From Lysobacteraceae bacterium (lineage in GTDB: Bacteria > Pseudomonadota > Gammaproteobacteria > DSM-19610), in NCBI GenBank assembly GCA_020201295.1, contig JAIVHA010000051.1, forward strand, positions 1-9,357: a stretch of 9,357 nucleotides of DNA, given 5' to 3'. Below the pieces are notes generated by a model. It made no database searches and was not told the origin of the DNA. It saw only the letters and a list, made by a program, of their open reading frames with translations. A program made the translations under genes and the position numbers. Positions 6,321 to 9,357 of this stretch are shown in pieces (the stretch's first letter is position 1; the number at the start of each line of letters is the position of its first letter).

Positions 6321-6390
6321 ATGTAGGAGCGGGCTCTGCCCGCGAACCGTGATGGCTGATACCGTTCGCGGGCAGAGCCCGCTCCTACAT
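6321..6390. repeat. Inverted REP pair (REPIN-like), copy 3, between convergent genes
   Basis: Arms 6321-6347 and 6364-6390 are exact 27-base reverse complements around a 16-base centre. The arm core GTAGGAGCGGGCTCTGCC plus CGCGAA is identical to copy 2, while the central spacers differ. It fills the 77-bp gap between the aminotransferase stop (6307) and the kinase stop, and the outer GTAG of its right arm supplies the kinase TAG stop codon (6387-6385). As a strong hairpin between convergent genes it may block readthrough either way (inference). Confidence 0.9.
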
Positions 6391-7653
6391 TCCCCGCGCC
6401 AGCAAGGCCGCTCCATAGGCCGCCTCCTGGTGCTCGGCACGGACCACCGGCACCCCCAGCCGGTCGGCACGGATGCACGTCCAGGCCGCGTTCATGGCCC
6501 CGCCACCCACGCTGCGCACCTCGGTCGGATAGGGGGCACCCAGTTCCGCCAACAGCCGATAGCCCTGCGCCTCGATGCCCGCCATGCCTTCCAGCAGGCC
6601 CTGTAGCAGTTGCACCGGGTCCTCGGGGACCGGTTCGATGCGTGCTGCCAGCCGCGGATCCTGGATGGGAAAGCGTTCGCCCGGTGCGCACAGGGGGTAG
6701 TAGTCGAGCCCGGTGGGCACCTCGGGCCGCAAGCGCGGGGTGAGTTCCACCAACTGTGCGCGGCTGAAGTATTGCAGCAGCACCGCGCCGCCGCTGTTGG
6801 AGGCGCCACCCGCCAGCCACAGGTCGCCCAGGCGATGGCTGTAGACCCCGTATTCGGGGGCGAACACGGGCCTGGGGGACAGCACCTTCAGCACCAGGGT
6901 ACTGCCGAGGGACGTGACCGCCGTACCCGGGGCATGGGCACCGGTGGCGAGAAAACCGGCGGTGCTGTCGGTGGTGCCGGCGACGATGCGGGTGTCCTCC
7001 GGGAAGCCCCAGCGGTGGGCCAGGTCCGCGCGCAGAGTGCCGATGGACGTGCCGGGGGGCACCACCTCGGGCAGCAGGCCGGGCGGCAGGTCGAGGGCGT
7101 CCAGCCAGTCCGGCCAGCGGCGCTGTTCCACGTCATAGCCGAGCTTGAGGGCGTTGTTCTCGTCGCTCACACCCCAGCGGCCGCCCAGGCAGCCGCTGAT
7201 CCAGTCTGCCTGGTGGAGGGCGTGGCGGGGCTGGCCGGCGGGTTCCTGGCCGAGCAGGTAGAGCAGCTTGGCGAGGCTGGAGGAGGGACCGTGGGCCCCG
7301 GAGCGCGCCGGTGCCAGGGCGGTGATGCGTTCCGCCTCGGTCCGGGCGCGGCTGTCGTTGTACATCAGTGCCGGGCCCAGGGCCTGTCCCTGCCCGTCGG
7401 CCAGCAGCAGGCTGGCGGAGGTGCCGTCCACGGCCAGGGAGCGCACCTCGGCGGCCGGGATCCTGGCGCTGAAGCTGTCCAGCAGTGCCTGTACCGCCTG
7501 CCACCAGAGTGTCGGGTCTTGCTCGATGCGGGCGCCGTCGCGCTGCGGGGCGGGCAGGGGGTGGGCCAGGCTGGCCCGTTCACGGCCGTCCCCGTCGATG
7601 GCGCAGACCCGGCAGCCGGAGGTGCCGAGGTCGATGCCGAGGTACAGGCTCAG
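6385..7653 (-). CDS. FGGY-family carbohydrate kinase, D-ribulose kinase type, CTG start
   Basis: Likely phosphorylates D-ribulose to ribulose 5-phosphate using ATP. The 422-residue product reads like the short XK-1/D-ribulose kinase branch known from plants and cyanobacteria, not the ~490-residue xylulokinases. Landmarks: LGIDLGTSG (5-13), LAVDGTSAS (73-81), MYNDSRA (97-103), AGTTDSTAGFLATGA (225-239, catalytic Asp229), TSLGSTLVLK (247-256), YGVYSHRL (268-275), GGASNSGG (282-289), VGGGAMNAAW (382-391) and EAAYGAALLA (410-419). No ATG, GTG or TTG precedes the phosphate-1 loop in frame; the first GTG (7446) would delete 69 residues including LGIDLGTSG. The frame is open to CTG at 7653, which overlaps the queF stop as CTGA and has GTGGAG five bases upstream, so I start there. 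This implies translational coupling to queF. The end is unusual: ATG-TAG comes from a REP sequence. The substrate is inferred by recall of family sequences. Confidence 0.86.
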   Translation of the reverse strand: MSLYLGIDLGTSGCRVCAIDGDGRERASLAHPLPAPQRDGARIEQDPTLWWQAVQALLDSFSARIPAAEVRSLAVDGTSASLLLADGQGQALGPALMYNDSRARTEAERITALAPARSGAHGPSSSLAKLLYLLGQEPAGQPRHALHQADWISGCLGGRWGVSDENNALKLGYDVEQRRWPDWLDALDLPPGLLPEVVPPGTSIGTLRADLAHRWGFPEDTRIVAGTTDSTAGFLATGAHAPGTAVTSLGSTLVLKVLSPRPVFAPEYGVYSHRLGDLWLAGGASNSGGAVLLQYFSRAQLVELTPRLRPEVPTGLDYYPLCAPGERFPIQDPRLAARIEPVPEDPVQLLQGLLEGMAGIEAQGYRLLAELGAPYPTEVRSVGGGAMNAAWTCIRADRLGVPVVRAEHQEAAYGAALLARGM

Positions 7654-8039
7654 GGGAGCTCCACCTTCGCCGGCGGGTTCCAGCCTGCCTGGCGATGTTC
7701 GGCCACCACCGTGGTGTAGACCCCGCCGCGCACGTTGAACCTGGCGGTCAGGCGCATGAAGCGCGGCCGGGTGGCCGCCACCAGGTCGTCGAGGATGCGG
7801 TTGGTGACCGCCTCGTGGAAGGCGCCCTCGTCACGGTAGGACCAGACGTAGAGCTTGAAGGACTTCAGTTCCACGCATAGCGCGTCGGGCACGTAGTCCA
7901 GGTCCAGCAGGGCGAAGTCGGGCTGGCCGGTCTTGGGACACAGGCAGGTGAATTCGGGGGTGTGGATATGGATGCTGTAGTCCCGATCCGGATGGGGATT
8001 TTCAAAGGTTTCCAGGTTCTTGCTGGGTTGTGTCGACAT
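7650..8039 (-). CDS. queF: NADPH-dependent 7-cyano-7-deazaguanine reductase, short QueF type
   Basis: Reduces the nitrile preQ0 to the amine preQ1 with two NADPH, a late step of queuosine precursor synthesis before insertion into tRNA. The 129-residue product is the unimodular (B. subtilis-like) form; E. coli QueF is about twice as long. Visible residues: FTCLCPKTGQPDFA (30-43), with Cys34 the expected thioimide nucleophile and Asp41 the proton donor, and the QueF motif ELKSFKLYVWSYRDEGAFHE (57-76). The start ATG at 8039 has GGAA about four bases upstream. It is the first gene of a two-gene unit with the D-ribulose kinase and is divergent from smc. It links functionally to gluQ, whose substrate tRNA must carry queuosine. 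I see no preQ1 riboswitch in its leader. Confidence 0.95.
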   Translation of the reverse strand: MSTQPSKNLETFENPHPDRDYSIHIHTPEFTCLCPKTGQPDFALLDLDYVPDALCVELKSFKLYVWSYRDEGAFHEAVTNRILDDLVAATRPRFMRLTARFNVRGGVYTTVVAEHRQAGWNPPAKVELP

Positions 8040-8063
8040 GGTTTCCAGATACTCGCTGCAAGT

Positions 8064-8094
8064 GTCCCGTGCAGGCCCGTGGGCCTGTCGGGAC
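8064..8094. repeat. Strong hairpin in the queF/smc divergent intergenic region
   Basis: GTCCCG (8064-8069) pairs with CGGGAC (8089-8094), and inside it CAGGCC pairs with GGCCTG, with small mismatches between the two stems and a 4-base CGTG loop. A second small hairpin, CCTGC-TCCG-GCAGG, lies at 8106-8119. Neither has a T-run. They would lie in the queF leader if its promoter is further right, and could be operators or leader structures. No known riboswitch class is recognised. Confidence 0.5.
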
Positions 8095-8133
8095 GGGGTC
8101 CGCGGCCTGCTCCGGCAGGGCGCAAAGTCAAGC

Positions 8134-8162
8134 TTGTATCTTACATCAGCGGCCGGTATCTT
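8134..8162 (+). promoter_or_regulatory. Candidate smc promoter, placing the start at or next to the ATG
   Basis: TTGTAT (8134-8139) and TATCTT (8157-8162) are 17 bases apart, each matching four of six consensus positions. Transcription would begin near 8169-8171, where the smc ATG stands (8171). The motif GTATCTT occurs twice, at 8136-8142 and 8156-8162, so the actual -10 could be the left copy, which would give a leader of about 20 bases. Prediction by eye. Confidence 0.35.
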
Positions 8163-8170
8163 CGCGCCCC

Positions 8171-9357
8171 ATGCGACTCAGTAAAATAAAACTCGCGGGC
8201 TTCAAATCCTTCGTCGATCCCACCACCATCCACTTTCCCAGCAACCTGGTGGGCATCGTGGGCCCGAACGGCTGCGGCAAGTCCAACACCATCGACGCGG
8301 TGCGCTGGGTCATGGGCGAGTCTTCCGCCAAGAACCTGCGCGGCGAGTCCATGAGCGATGTGATCTTCAACGGTTCCACGGGCCGCAAACCGGTGGGCCA
8401 GGCCGGCATCGAGCTGGTGTTCGACAACAGCGACGGCGGCCTCGGTGGTCAGTACGCCCAGTACGCCGAGATCTCCATCAAGCGCCAGGTGTCCCGCGAC
8501 GGCCAGTCGGCCTATTTCCTCAACGGGGCCCGCTGCCGGCGCCGCGACATCACCGACATCTTCCTCGGCACCGGTCTCGGGCCGCGCAGCTATTCCATCA
8601 TCGAGCAGGGCATGATCTCGCGCCTCATCGAGGCCCGTCCCGAGGACCTGCGCGTGTTCCTGGAAGAGGCCGCCGGCATCTCCAAGTACAAGGAACGGCG
8701 CCGCGAGACCGAAAATCGGATGCGCCATACCTCCGAGAACCTGGCTAGACTCAATGATTTACGGGATGAACTTGAGAAACAACTGGAGAAGCTGAACCGC
8801 CAGGCGCGCACGGCGGAGAAGTTCAAGGAACTGCGCGAGCAGGAGCGCCGCGTCAGGGCCGAACTGCTGACCCTGCGCCACGACCAGATGCAGGGCCAGA
8901 ACGAACAGCAGGCGCGCGCCATCGCCGAGCAGGAAACCAACCTCGAGGCGGTGATCGCCGCCCAGCGCGCCGTGGAAGCGGCCATGGAGAAGAACCGCGA
9001 ACAGCACGTGGAGCTGGTCGAGACCTTCAACGAGGTGCAGGGTCACTACTACGAACTCGGTGCCGAAGTGGCGCGCGTGGAACAGGCCATCCAGCATGCC
9101 CGCGAGACGCGCCAGCGCCAGCAGCAGGAGCTGACCCAGGCCGACGAGGCCTGGAACGAGGTGGAGGCCCATATCCGCATCGATGGCCAGCGCCTGGAAG
9201 AGCTGGAGCAGGAACTGCTGGAACTGGAACCCGAACTGGAAGAACTGCGTGCCCGCGCCGAGGTGTCCAGCGCCGCCCTGGCCGAGGCCGAGCAGGCCAT
9301 GCAGCAGTGGCAGAGTGAATGGGACGACTTCAACCGGCGTGCCGCCGAGCCGGCCCA
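8171..9357 (+). CDS. smc: Chromosome segregation protein SMC, N-terminal part (runs off the window)
   Basis: SMC forms the ATPase dimer that loops and compacts the chromosome, usually with ScpA and ScpB. The 395 residues present cover the N-terminal head half: MRLSKIKLAGFKSF (1-14), the Walker A loop GPNGCGKSN (31-39) with Lys37, the Arg57 region KNLRGESMSDVIFNG, and the Q-loop SIIEQGMIS (142-150) with Gln146, ending in EEAAGISKYKERR near 165. From about 170 to the edge the sequence is Glu/Gln/Arg-rich with heptad character, the first arm of the long coiled coil. A complete SMC is about 1,150-1,200 residues, so hinge, second arm and the C-terminal head (signature and Walker B motifs) lie to the right. 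There is no Shine-Dalgarno sequence before the ATG, fitting a leaderless or near-leaderless transcript. The frame is open throughout. Confidence 0.96.
   Translation, partial: MRLSKIKLAGFKSFVDPTTIHFPSNLVGIVGPNGCGKSNTIDAVRWVMGESSAKNLRGESMSDVIFNGSTGRKPVGQAGIELVFDNSDGGLGGQYAQYAEISIKRQVSRDGQSAYFLNGARCRRRDITDIFLGTGLGPRSYSIIEQGMISRLIEARPEDLRVFLEEAAGISKYKERRRETENRMRHTSENLARLNDLRDELEKQLEKLNRQARTAEKFKELREQERRVRAELLTLRHDQMQGQNEQQARAIAEQETNLEAVIAAQRAVEAAMEKNREQHVELVETFNEVQGHYYELGAEVARVEQAIQHARETRQRQQQELTQADEAWNEVEAHIRIDGQRLEELEQELLELEPELEELRARAEVSSAALAEAEQAMQQWQSEWDDFNRRAAEPA

Noticed and set aside
152..6390. REP pairs considered as a CRISPR or integron-like array
   Set aside because: The copies are thousands of bases apart with genes between them, have no regular spacers, and have no cas or integrase gene nearby.
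5273..6820. A 515-codon minus-strand open frame across the aminotransferase and kinase end
   Set aside because: It is antisense to two genes with clear catalytic motifs, crosses the REP pair, and its translation is low-complexity Gly/Arg/His-rich with no family motif. Long antisense frames are expected at this GC content.
6610..7719. A 369-codon plus-strand frame opposite the kinase
   Set aside because: Antisense to the FGGY kinase motifs and queF end; Gly/Ala/Val-rich without domain features.
8040..8170. A preQ1 riboswitch upstream of queF
   Set aside because: The expected short pseudoknot with an A-rich tail near the ribosome site is not present; the hairpins here are GC-rich and far from the start.

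Overview
The window looks like chromosomal DNA from a GC-rich gammaproteobacterium. DksA, GluQ (glutamyl-Q tRNA(Asp) synthetase), a proteobacterial SMC beginning and a short QueF all fit this, and dksA next to gluQ is a classic gammaproteobacterial pairing. A CbbY-like phosphatase remnant and a D-ribulose kinase of the cyanobacterial/plant XK-1 type hint at a relative of autotrophic sulfur-oxidising Chromatiales/Ectothiorhodospiraceae. That placement is inference; there is no rRNA here to settle it.

Layout, left to right. Positions 1-75 hold the first 25 codons of an IS30-family transposase running off the left edge, followed by a gene-free interval containing a 54-bp perfect REP palindrome. 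On the minus strand, read right to left, come dksA, gluQ and acs (acetyl-CoA synthetase). A hairpin/T-run terminator separates dksA from gluQ, and acs has its own candidate promoter. DksA carries an unusual histone H1-like Lys/Ala-rich N-terminal extension encoded by a degenerate 15-bp tandem repeat. Divergent from dksA is a cbbY-like HAD phosphatase gene whose C-terminal third has been lost. Its place is taken by three stacked repeats: an inverted REP pair, a GGGGACAG hairpin and a fragment of a CCTCCGTGGC-type dispersed repeat. An intact class I/II aminotransferase gene follows.

A third inverted REP pair separates the aminotransferase from a convergent minus-strand pair, queF and a D-ribulose kinase-like FGGY gene. 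The two overlap by 4 nt and appear translationally coupled. The kinase seems to start at a rare CTG codon inside the queF stop (CTGA), and its stop codon is supplied by the REP. Divergent from queF is smc, whose N-terminal ATPase half and first coiled coil run off the right edge.

Most genes are housekeeping: stringent response and transcription control (dksA), tRNA modification (gluQ for glutamyl-queuosine, queF for the queuosine precursor), acetate activation (acs), sugar-phosphate metabolism (cbbY remnant, D-ribulose kinase) and chromosome organisation (smc). I found no new multi-gene defence or mobile system. The points worth a second look are the DksA extension, REP-linked remodelling of gene ends, the CTG start and a possibly leaderless smc.
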